Shown here: positions 1 to 12,254 of the stretch, piece after piece
Position numbering within the stretch: position 1 is the stretch's first letter
Layout of the letters: every line of letters begins with the position of its first letter
Source: Solea solea
Lineage: Eukaryota; Chordata; Actinopteri; Pleuronectiformes; Soleidae
Assembly: GCF_958295425.1 (NCBI RefSeq)
Contig: NC_081142.1
Location: 6,094,917 to 6,158,916, forward strand
DNA: 64,000 nt
Reading direction: 5' to 3'
The notes under the pieces: generated by a model
The model's database searches: none
Seen by the model: only the letters and a program-made list of their open reading frames with translations
Told to the model about the DNA's origin: nothing
Program-made: the position numbers and the translations under genes

Positions 1-112
1 CTTTTTATTGTTTTTTTGGGCTATGAGTGCATCTGTGTGTGTTTGTGACTGCCACATTTAAGCATGCCTGACTTCCAGGCTGGGCATAAATCATCATTAG
101 AGATGGCAGGTA

Positions 113-341
113 TGTGCGCGCACTCACGCGTGTGTGTGTTTATCTATGCATGTATGTGTTTGTGTGTGTATGTGTGTGTGCACTCAGACTGAGTGCAGCA
201 AGTGAAGCTTTCCATGCTCAACAGGCGGCTGTTATTGGTACAAAAGCAGTCATCTACACTTCTGTTCCTTTGTGTTTCCACAGCTTTGAAGATATGGGAC
301 TAAAATGCAAACACACACAGACACACACACACGCACACACT
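113..341. repeat. Imperfect TG tract (113-184) facing a CA tract (308-341)
   Basis: An imperfect TG tract on the plus strand is followed about 125 bases later by a CA tract, so the two are inverted copies and could pair as a long hairpin in single-stranded DNA or RNA. Open frames across it translate to VCVCVC and HTHTH strings and are not genes. Confidence 0.85.
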
Positions 342-1036
342 GCACAGTCCACATGATTGGCTGCTTGATAAACTCGGCTGAGAGTGTGTGCACCCGCCTC
401 CGTAAAATGGTTCGCACAAGACTAGCAGGGCAGTAGCTTTGTGGTGGTGGGCCTGTGCTCATGGCCTCGACAGAGCAGCCATTTTACCATCTGACAGCAC
501 AGGAGGTAGAAGCATCAATTCACACTGACTGTGTGCCTTCAAGCCTACACAGAAAAACATGGGGTTAGGCCCATAACTGTATTTCACATTGTGACCATGT
601 CAGATATTGTTTTTTTTGAATTTCCTGTGGCGGTTAGTTCTAGGCCAGCTGTTGGCACAATACACTTTTTTCTTTTTTGCTATCACTTTTTGGGCCGTGA
701 AAACTATTAATGCACCTCTGAACTGTGAATCAAGGCTGACTCACAGTATTTTTTTATTTGAGGGAATTTTCATTTATTTTTTACTTTACTTTTCAGTACT
801 GGCTATAATTGTAATTGTTTGTGAATCAATGGATTATTTAATGAGGTGATTATACTCTCTGTCAAAGAAATGTGCATTTTTAAGATTAAATGATTGATTA
901 ACACATTATAAACTTTTCTGTCAGTTAAAAATGTATTATGTTGTATTTTTATATCTTTTTACTAATAGTTAAAAAACTTTACAATAAAAAAGCAAGCTCT
1001 GTGATCATAATGTACCTACGTTTGTATTGTTAGTGT
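342..1036. other. Non-coding spacer, T-rich
   Basis: No gene, RNA or mobile element recognised. The stretch from about 600 to 1010 is AT-rich with T runs on the plus strand. A short open frame at 607-849 is hydrophobic only because of these T runs. Confidence 0.6.
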
Positions 1037-1172
1037 TTGTGTGGGTTTCCCCCAGTTACTCCAGCTCTTACCACAGGTGGACGGGTGTAAATAGTGCGTA
1101 TGCATGGCTTTGTTTGTTTTCCTGTGTTGACCATGTGGCATAGATAATAGCTGGATGGATGAATAGACCTTT
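1037..1172 (+). mobile_element. Internally deleted tRNA-derived SINE copy with ATGG-type tail
   Basis: The start (GTGTGGGTTTCCCCCAGTTA) resembles the central GTGGGTTTCCTCCGGGT segment of a common fish SINE-like repeat. The end (TGTGTTGACCATGTGG, then GCTGGATGGATGAATAG) resembles its 3' part and ATGG tail, with the middle missing. Related copies lie at 23507, 36128, 59990 and 62395. The family assignment is from memory; the similarity among the window copies can be seen directly. Confidence 0.5.
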
Positions 1173-1879
1173 CCAGTATGTGATTAGAGATGGAAAGCAA
1201 ATGCGGAAATGTGAAACGTAAATAAACATTCCCAAAAGAAACCGTCTTGATGGTAAACCAAAAACAATTCCTGTAGTGTTGTCGAATATGAGAACATGAA
1301 AAACATGTTGATATACATGATTCCAATGTATCTCTCTCTTGAACACAAATCTTAAGATCAATTCAAAAACACTTACAGACACAAATGAGTAAGTAAAGGA
1401 CAAAAAAACGCAGTCACTCAGCTCACAGTGATAGATGATGCTGGTGATGCAGTAGAGGAGAACATATGGTTAAGAGTTGGCTGGAGATTATTAATGACGA
1501 TCTCCTGCTTCCCTCTGGTTACTGTAATCAGCTTCATTTGTCAGATTGATCCCTGAGAATGAAGGGAAAGAGATGGGAACAATCTCGCCTCTCTGTCCCT
1601 TTTTCTTTAATCCGATTTGTGTGTCAGTGTCAGATGTCTCCTCCCAGTACTCTCAGCTTTCTGGCTTAGCATTAATCTGAGCATTTGTTGTCTGTTTGGA
1701 TGTTTCTCAGAACACTGATAAAAACTGCAGCATCTGGCTACATTCGTCTGGCAGGCCCCCAACTCTAAACTGTGATGAGTGTCTGCCAGTCCATGTGCTG
1801 AGGGGAGGTGTCACAGCCGACAGTTTCATTTTCCTACCATAGTATCACTGCATACATTTGTGTCTACGCGTGTGTTAAC
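1173..1879. other. Non-coding spacer
   Basis: No gene or repeat recognised. The 1490-1680 part is low in simple repeats and could hold conserved non-coding sequence, but nothing in this window alone can show that. Confidence 0.5.
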
Positions 1880-2420
1880 GTGTGTGTCCATTCTGTATGG
1901 GGACATGTTTCAGTTTTAGACCTTATGGCAGTGTGCGTGAAGACATTCTGAGGGAAATATAAGAAGATTTTGTCTGGTCCTCTTGAACCATTATATGTGG
2001 TATTTAAGGGTTAGACCAAGGGTCTCAAACTCATATGACCTGGGGACCACATGAGCTTCAAGTCTGATAAGGGGGAGGCCAATCAAGTGGCTCAAAACTC
2101 AAAAATATTATATTCCATCATGATATAGCAACAACAACACACAAAGGTGTTTGTTTTGATGGGTAACAATTTGTAACTCACAGTTAAATAAATCTAAATT
2201 TCAAAAACAAACAATTATGTGGTGGGCCGCATTTGATCGATTGGAGGGCCGCATGTGGCCCCTGGAGACGTTTAGGTCAGGTTTATACTTTTAGTTGTAA
2301 TGGATAATGGAGAAGGGTAAGAGGTAAAGGAATTCGATGGGTTAATGAATGTCTTTCACTGTCTGGTGTCCTCATGAACAGAGAGCAGGCGTGTGTGTAT
2401 ATGTGTGTGTCTGTGTTAAA
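1880..2420 (+). repeat. Dispersed repeat, family A, interrupted by a hAT-like element
   Basis: The right part (2273-2420), reverse-complemented, aligns with the copy at 37990-38130. Shared blocks include TGAGGACAC, then AAG and CATTC, then CCAT-ACAACT and a terminal ACCTAA-like segment. The left part (1880-2016) starts beside TG-rich sequence and a TATGGGGACATG motif, as this TG-tailed class often does. The two parts are separated by the element at 2017-2272. Extent of the left part is inferred. Confidence 0.5.
2017..2272. mobile_element. hAT-like non-autonomous element, nested in family A repeat
   Basis: The left end CAAGGGTCTCAAACTC closely matches the CAGGGGTCTCAAACTC terminus of a very common vertebrate hAT-type miniature element. 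The right part carries the matching GGGCCGCATGTGGCCCC segment. About 250 bp long, with no transposase. The far right terminus is worn and the flanks (GGTTAGAC and TTTAGGTC) are at best a decayed target duplication, so boundaries are approximate. Confidence 0.6.
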
Positions 2421-2495
2421 GGACGCTGTAAAGACTCTTCCAGCAGTTTGATCCACAGAGACACTATCCTCTATCTACCTGCAGACCAGCTGAGG

Positions 2496-2503
<8 letters not shown>

Positions 2504-2542
<39 letters not shown>
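2504..2542. repeat. Compound (GT)n(GA)n microsatellite
   Basis: A pure GT run of about 27 bp passes directly into a GA run. A further weak TG tract lies at 2391-2416. Confidence 0.95.
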
Positions 2543-5218
2543 TGTGAGAGAACACCAGGCAAAAGAAAATCAATGGTATTAATTTGCGGAGGCAGTGGTG
2601 TGAGCTGAGGCAATCTGCTGCATACTGGGAGCCACGCTTTACTCTGATTTACTACACACACACCCTCTTCAATTCCACCTCCCCAAATCGCACCTTTCCT
2701 CTTCTCTTCTCCACTTGGGTTTGCATTCAGAGACAATATCAGTTTACAGCCTGTGCGGCACACAGGAATGACATGCTTTGCTCGTTGCCTGGCTCTCTCT
2801 ACACTCGTGCGCACACTTATGTTGTGTACTTGTTCTTCTGTCTTTGTCAGGGCCAGTCTGAGGGGAAGACTGTGCAGAGTGAGGAAAAGTGGGGCCATAT
2901 TTATACAACACCATTAAGACACAAGACATCTGAAAGTGCTTCGCTTCATTATGACAACCTAAGTGTGAATGAAGAAACTGTTTAAATATTAAATAAACAT
3001 GTCTGTCCGTCTGTCGGACAGTATCATATTTCACGAGTTATTAAAACTAGCATCATACACACATTTCTCACTGTGACAATTTAACCTGCGTTTGATGAAC
3101 TCAGAGGAGCATTATTTCATATTTTTATGATGTTTGATGATCTCAGCGATAGTTGCGATGAATATGTGTGTCATTAAATGTGGAAGCACACATTAGGACT
3201 GCACTGTGCCTACAATACGCACAGCTATTTATTATGGTAGTTAAGGTGCATTTTCAGCTTAGTGGTTAATGTTTGGTATATTTTCAAAGTAAATGAGCTG
3301 CCAATCTCCATTATAGCATCAGTATTTATCCTCCCCTCCCATCACAGTTATGAGATTAAACACATACACACACTGTACATACTGTTAGGAGATTAAAGGA
3401 CACACAGGGCACACCAGGCTCTCTCTTCCTCTCTCTCGCCTACTGTCCAGCAACACACCAGACATGACTAATCCGCTGTAGAGTGTCTTAATCCAATCAG
3501 ACCTGACGTCTGCTGAACTGAGGCACATGGGCCACTGCTTTGATATTGTTAAACACATGTACACAGTGTACACACATTTTCACACCCAACATAGCCTTGC
3601 CTCTAAACAGATAACGTTATTCTGTAATGCAGGTAAGTTTTGCCATCAGACAATGGTTTTAGAGCCTCAGGTTACATTTTACGCACATTTCTTTTAGGTT
3701 ACTCTTTTGGTTACTCTTTTAATTCAAATAATCCATGTGTGAATGGTTTGCTGCAGATCCAGTCTACCCTTGGCTTTACAGACACTCTTGGTTCCTTCAC
3801 ACATGTAGGAGCCTTATATTGGTTTAATTGTCAGTTGATTGTTTATTGACATTGCGTTTGCCAGTGTGCGTGGTGTGAATGCTCTTCCTTGCTCCAGCAA
3901 TCAGATTATTGGGCTCTGCAATAAAATATTTGTTTTTATTTTGATGATAATAGTAAAACAAATCAGTCAGCCTATACCTGTGTACCTTATTTAAAAAAAA
4001 TGTTGGGATCAAGACTCCAGGCCTGGTGCTCTGCTCGACTCATCTTTGTAAAATAGAAAGGGAATTAATTGACGAGGTTACAGGAGAAACCAACGTTTTA
4101 CCTCTACCTCTATACAAGTGGGATTTAGTGCTGAGATGCTGTCACCACTGGTCGCTGATTTAGACAAATCTTTACTCTAACTTGTCAAATGTCAGTTCAG
4201 CCAGAAAAATCAAACAGGTTTACGCTCCATCTCCTGACTGGACCAGCAAAACCGGAAATGGACAAAGCTTTGTGTTACATTCTTGTATAATAATTGCCCA
4301 AATGAGTAATTCAATTCCACACAATAATATTTTTTCAGCATATTTTCAATTTGATTACATTGCAAAGGATATTCATTAGTCCCAATTTTCTAGATAAATA
4401 CATTTGGCTCTTGCAATCATGACTTGTGAATATTGGAAAATAAATCCTTTTTTAATACTGTGATATACATTTCAGCGCTGCCAGCCAATTTCTATCAGCC
4501 CATTTCACAGTAGCTGGTATCCTGCTGCTGATCATGATTGACATGCATGGTCGCGCACACTTTAATTAACTTTGGCTTCTCTTTCAAATAACATAAACAA
4601 AGTAAAGCTGCCAGGTGGTGCTTGTATGTTTGTGCGGTGAATTGGGGCATACGTCCATCTCTCATGCAGTGTTACCCTGCTTTCATTTTGTATTTCAAGA
4701 GTCCTTTAAATTCACATGTATATATTGTATTTTATAGCACAACAGTCATCCTTCCTTCTCAGTTCTGTCACTCACTGTCATGAGCCCAGTCAGACTTTTC
4801 TTTCAGCCAACAAAAAGACACAAATGTCGCCTTGCCGTCTGTCACGCTAGAAATAAAGGAGGGGGAAAGAAACTGAATACGAGTATGATTCCTCAGCTTA
4901 ACTCATCATTGGCCATTTGCTGTTGTTTGTGGACAGGTGGATAATTGATAACTGGTGTGCCATAGTTTTTCTCTGTCACTGCAGCCACAGAGAGGATGCA
5001 TTTTTGCTTTAATCTTGGAGGCCTTACACTTTTTCCTGTTATTGAGTAGCTCAGGAGTCATTTTCTAGTTCTTGTGTCGAGAAGAAGAAACTCACAGAAG
5101 ACAAATGGTCCAATTCTACTTTAACAGGCCCATTCATATTGTAATAGAGGGCCAAAGCAGAGAAAGAGAGTCGGCACATTAGGAATGTCAGAGTCAGCCT
5201 TACTCACTGTGTTTGACT
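2543..5218. other. Non-coding spacer, mostly unique sequence
   Basis: No gene recognised. Small structures only: a perfect 7-bp hairpin (CTGTCCG/CGGACAG) at 3003-3021, and a 12-bp direct repeat GGTTACTCTTTT twice at 3697-3720. The region 3830-4620 is unique and AT-rich, with homeobox-like TTAATTAA at 4562. No coding signature is visible in any frame. Confidence 0.55.
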
Positions 5219-5300
5219 CTGTGTGTGTGTGTGTGAGTGTGTATCTGTGTGCATGTGAGAGAAATCGAAAGAAATGGGAGTAAAGGGAGAGAGAGAGAGG
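5219..5300. repeat. TG tract followed by GA tract
   Basis: A short TG run interrupted by GAGTGTGTATC is followed by a GA run at about 5288-5300. Confidence 0.85.
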
Positions 5301-5384
5301 ATTTTCTCTTTAATTTTCTCTGTTGTAGATGTACTACCTCAGGGATATTCTGCCATCTGATCCACTTTAGTACTGTGGCAAACA

Positions 5385-5424
5385 GCCAGGGCATCTTTTC
5401 AATTACAGAGAAATGGATAGTGTG
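5385..5424 (+). repeat. Copy 1 of a local 40-bp direct duplication
   Basis: This 40-bp block starts GCCAGGGCATC and ends AATGGATAGTGTG. It recurs at 6321-6360 with two mismatches (positions 8 and 16). Both copies run straight into TG sequence at the 3' side, while their 5' flanks differ. Confidence 0.9.
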
Positions 5425-5444
5425 CGTGTGCGTGTGCGTGTGTT

Positions 5445-5488
<44 letters not shown>
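5420..5488. repeat. Long interrupted (TG)n tract
   Basis: About 68 bp of TG units with CG and TTTG interruptions; the pure part is 5457-5484. The inverse reading gives histidine-threonine strings in minus-strand frames, which are not genes. Confidence 0.95.
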
Positions 5489-6320
5489 CCAGAGTACATA
5501 GCCAATGACAAAGACACAGAAAAGTAAATGACAAAAACTGGAAAAAAGAGACAATTTTTTTAGAGTAAAGGGCAACGTGTGAAACAGCAATGGTGTAAGC
5601 CGAGAGCAGACTGTGTTTGTCCAGTACTGGCTCAGGACTTGTCAAGATGGAAGACACCAAGTGCAAGATGAGAGGAAAAGTGGAAGAGAGGAGATTGGGA
5701 GCTGGAATAAGAGAGATTTGCCATAGAGGGAGAAAATACTGCTCCCCCTCTGTCTTAAAGCCGAGCAATAATTTAAAGCCTCGGCCCTCTGAAGCCTTGG
5801 ATCCACATTGACTGGTCATCTTAAATCAAATCAGGGCACTAGGCTGGCTGCTGTGTGTGTGTGTGTGTGGGAGAGAGAGAGCGAGAGACTATGTTTGTGT
5901 GTTCTTTTATACACACATACACAGAGAGCCCCTGGTCTACTCTGAATTATTGACGGTGGAGAATAATTGATTGGTTCACCTTCAGGCCTATCAGCCCTCC
6001 GTCTGAGTGCACTGCCTCATATCAGCATGCCTCCTCTTGTTTTATTCTCACTCCTTCACACACTGGCTTTTCTTTTTCATTCCTTTCTTTTTCCTCCAAC
6101 TTGGTTCATTCGACAAAACTCGACCAACCAACACATTTTCTCATTTAGCAGTTGTGGCACTGAGCCACACAAGATTTTTGGCTTTATAGCTTTGGAAATA
6201 TCTGCCTGTGAAAATGACGGTATGATTCTGCACCAGTGGCTTAAATGCATGTGAGGTCCTTGACATGTTGATATAATTTTAAATTCTAAGTAGTGTAAAC
6301 AAATAGTTATCACACAAGAA
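5489..6320. other. Non-coding spacer with compound TG/GA microsatellite at 5852-5888
   Basis: The TG run at 5852-5869 passes into GA at 5871-5888. A charged 64-residue open frame at 5617-5811 was examined and matches no family I know. Nothing else recognised. Confidence 0.6.
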
Positions 6321-6360
6321 GCCAGGGTATCTTTTGAATTACAGAGAAATGGATAGTGTG
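6321..6360 (+). repeat. Copy 2 of the local 40-bp direct duplication
   Basis: 38 of 40 bases match 5385-5424. Here the block is followed by only a short TGTGTGTAAAAG rather than a long TG tract. Confidence 0.9.
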
Positions 6361-6484
6361 TGTAAAAGTTTGCTAATAAGAAATTATATTACTGAATATA
6401 CATTATTACACTGAAATGTATACTCCTGTGTGTCCCTTCTAAGCTGTTACTTGTTACTTTTATTAGTGTGTATTTATTAGTGGT

Positions 6485-6800
6485 TATTAAACCTTTATTT
6501 AACCAGGATAAAACTCATTGAAATTAAGAATCCACATCCACAATCATCACACATGTAAGGAACAAATAGGCACTAAACTGAAAAATGTGCAAGTGCTAAA
6601 CAAATGTAGGCTTAGTGACATTAAAAGCTGTTAAAATGATTTAAAAACATCTACAGCCAGAGGTTTGTGCCTCCAAGTCAGTAAATTTGAGATCTCACTG
6701 ATGGACCTAACCATAAGAACTTGCTTTTTGAATAAGAAAAACCTGTAGATGATGATGGGAGCAGACCTAAAATATATTTATAAATAAATATTAGCCAGCT
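6485..6800. repeat. Probable dispersed-repeat relic (TTTATTTAACCAGG type)
   Basis: The block CCTTTATTTAACCAGGATAA followed by CATTGAAATTAAGAAT resembles a dispersed fish repeat in which a TTTATTTAACCAGG segment precedes a CATTGAGATTAA segment. Only the first 60 bases are convincing; the rest is AT-rich and may belong to it. Assignment is from memory. Confidence 0.4.
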
Positions 6801-7039
6801 CTGTAAAAGGCAATGATGAGTACGGGCTTTGGAGTTCCTAATGAACCTTAGTGCACCGTGATGGACAGGATGACCATTTATGTTTACATCTTAGTCTCTT
6901 TTCTTGTCTTGTCTTCTACCGTCTGTCCTCCATGGTGCCATGACAGCTCTGCCCGTGGCATTCTGTGCTGCATGAGATCAGTCTCCTCATTATTGTGCAC
7001 TGGGACATGGTTCCAATCAATAACATGATTCTGCTCGCA

Positions 7040-7055
7040 GGGGGGGGGGGGGGGG
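7040..7055 (+). repeat. G16 homopolymer
   Basis: Sixteen consecutive G, followed by CGG. It is one of three long G runs in the window (also 26399 and 59678), all with G on the plus strand. Confidence 0.95.
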
Positions 7056-7197
7056 CGGTCATGACATACAACTGACATCCTGACATACACACACGTGCAC
7101 TAATAACACACTGACACGCACACACCTGACCAGAGGTGCACAGTCATGCTGGACTGACGTACAGCTCCGCTGCTTTGACAGGGCGATGGGAGATGAG

Positions 7198-7274
7198 GTG
7201 GATGGATGGATAGATGGCTACATAGATAGATAGATGGATGGACGGATAGCTAGATGAATGGACGGATGGGGGGG
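7198..7274. repeat. GATG/GATA tetranucleotide tract
   Basis: Imperfect GGAT, GATA and GACG units, ending in a seven-G run at 7268-7274. Confidence 0.9.
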
Positions 7275-9258
7275 ATGTAACAAAAGTAATGAAGAGAGGT
7301 AAATGGAGCAGATGCTGTTACTGGATCACTGTCATAGGCGATGGAGTCTGACACACTCTATCCTGTTTTAGGCCTCAATGAGAGCTGGACCGTTTATGAT
7401 GAGACTTTCTAGGTATGGATTTTTATGTGCTCCATAACTCTGATTGCTATAGGACGAGGCGCCTGGTGGGTTTCACAATTTAAAACCCAACAAAATACAG
7501 AGCTCAATTACCAGCTTACCGTACAAATCTTCCAGTCGCTGCATCTCTGGGGGGTTTGTTCATCAATTCACCATCACTTTTCCTCTTCTTCAGCATAAAC
7601 CCCAACATGGCAGACAATAATAACCTCTGTTGAAAGCTGAATGTGGTGCAGATGCCAAATAAGTATGAATTGTATCAACGACTGCATAGCCTGTACTCTC
7701 GTTATTGAAACTACAATCATCTTCTTACAGTCAGTACATGATTCAAATAACATTTATGCTTATTATATGGACGACCGTGTGCGCTTTATACGGTTTCATT
7801 TGAAACCGATGAAATCCCCAAAGTGCACAAGCGATAGTGTATCACAGAGCAAACGGCACGTTCTGATTCAGCATTTTACAGCTAAAAAGGCAGTGCTGCA
7901 AATCCCCTACTGGCAGTTTTTTTTTTCTCTTATTTGTATAAAGCGTCTGCGTTGCTTGTTGTATCCGTATCAGTTGTGTGAAAGCGGGACACAGTACCCA
8001 GGTGTGGTATGCAAATATGTGAGCCTGGATTAGACAAATGGGAGAGTTAGGATAATGTAATCCTCTTTCTTCTACACTTCATTATCATGTTCACACCGCA
8101 GCAGTAGAGACCTTGTGCTGTCTAATAATCCCTCTGTCTCAACCTCAGAGGAAGAGAGACAGAGAAGGATCCACCTTCTACCTCCTCATACACCCATTGC
8201 CTTCCCCTGTGAAGGTGCTGACTCCATACCTCCCATCTTAACGAGAGGTCAATTAACCTACATGCATGTCATGTGTGTGTGAGTTTGTGTGCACGCATTT
8301 GTCTCCTTGAATGACAGGCTGGCGTGTGCTAATCCTGCTGCCTTAAAGCTTGTCACCACAGTGTGCTCTGCTCACACAAACAGAGCAACACACACAACTG
8401 TCCATTTCATTTTAGCCTGGATAATTCATCATTGCAAATGTGTTTCTACACAGTGCCCTTTTTTTTCTTTTTTTTTATGAATGAGTCCCGCTGCTCACAT
8501 GGTTTGCTTTTACTGTCACACACTGTCAGAAGAACAGGACTCCACCATGAGATCAAATAATTACATGGTCCTCGGTCTCTGCATGGCGTCTCCGTCTTAA
8601 CTGTGACAATATGGAGAGGGAGAGTGGGAGCAAGAGAATGGGTATTTGAGACGGAGAGCGGATGAGAGTGAGCGACTACAGTACATGCCACCAGAGGTAA
8701 TTAGCAGAGCAGCTGTTTGAGAGGGGGGAAGCTACAGCGTGACACTGCAGGAAGGAGCTGGGGGAATAATTAGCCGGTAACACCCGTCAAGCTTTCACAA
8801 AGACGCGATGTGTTATTCTACCTCTGCTCTGCAACGAGGAATACCAGGCCTGCAACTACTTATACAAGAGTTATAGGTGTAATAGGCCATCACATGACTG
8901 CGTGTGTGTATCTGCTCTGTTGCCCACATCTAGAACATGTTAATAGGGTATTGATCATAGTGCACTCAGTAATAATGTATAGCAACTTCAGGTATATCAG
9001 TCAACTGCATGTCCATATGAATCCGTATGTGTTCCAAATATATCCTGAATGTAACGTGTCCACCTTTTGTCTGCATCCACAGGCAACATTCAATCAAACC
9101 GTCTCAGCTGAGACAGTCTCCACAACCAATATCCATACCATTTTAATTCAACGACGCACCGTGACTCTGAAAATTACATTCTGCTTTGTATAATAGTTAC
9201 AAAAGCTCAACTGCAATGAAAATGTAGTAAGATTAAAGCTGTTAGAGTGTGTAGAATG
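7275..9258. other. Non-coding spacer, mostly unique sequence
   Basis: No gene recognised. It contains a perfect octamer ATGCAAAT at 8009-8016 and short T runs near 7920 and 8460. The open frames at 7641-8033 and 8810-9193 have no recognisable domain and no clear splice context. Confidence 0.5.
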
Positions 9259-9435
9259 TAGTAAGTAAGTAAGTAAAGTTTATTTCTATAGCACTTTTCA
9301 CAGAAAGAATTCACAAAGTGCTAATCAGTAAAAAGTGAGGTACATACGTAGCAGATACAACACTCATGGCTACAAGCACAAACATAAGTAGATAAAACCC
9401 ACACCTAACTAAAAGCCTGTCTGAAAAACAAGGTC
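9259..9435. repeat. Dispersed fish repeat (TTTATTTCTATAGCAC type) with (GTAA)n
   Basis: A (GTAA)n run at 9259-9277 leads into AAGTTTATTTCTATAGCACT, then CACAAAGTGCT, and further on CTAAAAGCCTGTCTGAAAAA. This order matches a very common teleost repeat (TTTATTTATATAGCAC...CACAAAGTGCT...AAAAGCCTG). It has no coding capacity. The family identity is from memory. Confidence 0.6.
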
Positions 9436-10261
9436 TTAAAGAATGTAGCCAGTATGCCAGGGTGACATACTGAGCTGCTCTGCTCTGTGTTCTCCTCCCT
9501 TTGGAGAAGCAAATGCCTCAAATGAAATCCATACATGCATGTTTTAAATATGTCATGACATTTTTACAGTGATAATAACGCTGTCTATCGTGTGCAGCTG
9601 GATTGATGTTCCTTTCCTTTACAGTCCCTCTGCAGTGCAGGGAGTCATCCATGAAGACCTACTGTAACGGCACAGCAGCAAACAGATTTACAGAAGCCAT
9701 TGTAATCCGTCTCCATCTATCCACCACTGTAGCAGTAACCAGGTTATGGTGCACCTAACCACGGCCATGTCATATCCCCTGTGTCATATCTCCTGGATTG
9801 CAGACACTCGCTGTCTCTTCAGCAAACACTTTGAATCCCTCTCTTGCCCAGGAGCAGCGCTGGAGCTGCTGTAATAATCAGATTAAAACCTCATTCATAG
9901 TGAAGTAAGGGAAATAATATGAAACGCAAGCAGTCAAAGCATAACATGGTATGAACAATACAGATTCTATGTAAGGGTTCCCTTTCTTACCAAATAATAT
10001 CTTATGTTTTTCTCTCAACAGTTCATTGGTAGTTTGTGTTCTCCACTCACTTCATCACTGCACAGACCTTTGAAATAAAGATGTCTGGAAGGGTTCAGTG
10101 GGGTTAAAGCAATCCTCAGTGATGGTGTTATTTACACATGAGCCTTTACATTTATTTACTGTTATCTAAGGCTGCCTTGGATGGCCTGTATGAGCACACT
10201 GTTGTGAATTACATCAAATTGTTGAGGGGCAATACAGTTACACACCTAATATGCAGACTGA
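9436..10261. other. Non-coding spacer
   Basis: Unique sequence without recognised genes or repeats. Confidence 0.5.
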
Positions 10262-10680
10262 CCATAAACTGAGAGTTTATTCGACAAAAACAATGAAGGG
10301 CAACTCAAGTTGGCTGTGCAGGGCAGCCTGGGGCAGAGGCAGTGGCTGCTCAGGAGGAGTTGTAGCAGAGAAGTGGGTTTCCAGGCTGAGAGGCAGACAT
10401 GCAGACAGAATCAGGTGAGACTGGAGTCCAAACCGGAACACAGGTGAGCTGAGAGACCTGAAGCACAGACAAAAGGTGCAACTATAGATGATACAAAAAC
10501 AGAGTAAAAAAATTCTAAACTGACTAGAGTCAAGCTCGACGTCTCCCACACTGGGTAGCTAAACAATCTGGTGGAGACTGTTGCAGAGAGTCGGGTATTT
10601 GAGCAGAGCACGAGTGGAATCTTGATGAGATGAACTGAAGGTGAGGTGTGAAGGAGGGACTTCTAAAACTCCCACTGTGT
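10262..10680. repeat. Probable dispersed repeat of unknown class
   Basis: Starts TTTATTCGACAAAAACAATG and contains the blocks GTGAGACTGGAGTCCAAA, CCCACACTGGGTAGCTAAAC and GTCGGGTATTTGAG, in an order I associate with a multi-copy fish element. The two minus-strand open frames inside it (10277-10549 and 10411-10611) show no domain. No other copy is present in this window, so this rests on memory. Confidence 0.4.
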
Positions 10681-12079
10681 TTGGGAGATGTGGGTTTTTT
10701 TTCTTTCCGAAAATTACCGATGTCGCCTGCAACCAGACACTAGCTGTCAGTCACTCTGGTGTCCACTCATATGTAGTATACTTCATTGTCTATTTTCCTT
10801 TAAATAGGAACGTGCTCAACAAAACTGACATTATGTTCTCTTATAGAAGACCTGAAACTAGGGATTCACTTCTCTGGAAATTGTTACTGACGTTAATAAA
10901 TCAAATGAGAAATAGGCCCTTTTTCCTATTGACTTCATCTTCTTCATCATTTGCTTTTATGGCAGGTTGCAACTATGACTATGAGGAGTATGTAGATCTG
11001 GGTGTATATAATTACATTAACATAAAAAAAAAAAACACCACTAGATTCTACTAAACGTCCCTGTCTCCTTCCAACAACAGTCTTTCGTGCCTCCATCACT
11101 TCCTCTCCTGTTGTTCCCCTCAGGTTCCACTCTCTTCCAGCCTTACGCCCTCTGCTTCAACCTTTCCCTCCCCTCTTTATTTGTGACAGTACATGAGTAA
11201 ATGTGTATTTTCTGCTGTGTTTTGCAGAAATGGACATTTATTTGATGTGCTGTATTTTTCCCTTGCAGAAATCTTGTTTTGTTTGATCCTGTGTGGTCAA
11301 ATCTGAGTCGGGTTCAAATTGGAGCTCTTTCTGCAAAACAGTGGCGTTGCCCCCTGATGGATAACTACTTCTTTCATCCTTCTTCGTGGGCTTCACTTTT
11401 CAAACCAGAAGATTATGTCAATTACTACTACTGTATGTTGCCTGTGTGAGTATGACACACCAGTTTCCTTCACAGTACACTGTCACTGTCACTATCCTTC
11501 TCCTGCTGCTGCTCCGTCTCATCACTTGCCTGTATTGTAGATCTATCGGCCTCTCAATTTCAGCGTCCAACATAATCATGAATATACTCTGTGGTGTGTT
11601 GACTCTGCAAGGAACCCTGTCAAGTTTGTCCCATTCACTGTGTTGAAGCATTTAGTAACTGCTCTCTTTGTCCCCTCACACTTCCTCGGAGTGGATGAGG
11701 GTGTGTGTGCATTTCCCTGCGCCCTGAGCACTCCACCTAAAGATTACCCTTCATTTTCCAGTGAGCTACTGGAGCTGCTGACACAGCTACTTCCCTCAGA
11801 GCAACTTTGCATATGTATTGACTCTCTGTACGTATGTGCCTGCATGTGTGTCCCCATGTCTTCTTTCCAATTCCCTTTACACATAACAAGCCACTGTAGG
11901 CAAGACGATCCTGCCTTTGATACTGTCGCAGCTCTTCATCGCATGCATTACTCTTCACAGGCAAAAGAGTGATTTATAATTACTTTGCATTTTTACCCTG
12001 TAGCTTTAGATCTGTTAAAGTTGCTCATAAGTCCTTCAAAGCTCTGGTGTCCCATTGGTGTGTGACGCATGTGGACGTA
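10681..12079. other. Non-coding spacer with pyrimidine-rich stretch
   Basis: Plus-strand C/T-rich sequence at 11058-11185; otherwise unique. The open frames at 10641-11054 and 11640-11972 match no known family. Confidence 0.55.
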
Positions 12080-12254
12080 AGTGTGCGTATATGTGTGTGT
12101 GTGTAAGCGAAAGACAGTGTATGTGTTATTGTGTAAGGATGATGCTGAGGGACTGGTTTTATTCCCACAGCTCTGAGACAGCAGTCAAACGGGTCATAAA
12201 TATACAGGAGCATCTGTTTGATGCACACACGCACACACACACACACACACACAC
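12080..12254. repeat. Inverted pair: TG tract (12080-12105) and CA tract (12223-12254)
   Basis: TG-rich sequence and a pure CA run (12232-12254) lie about 120 bp apart in opposite orientation, as at 113-341 and 30704-30852. Confidence 0.85.
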
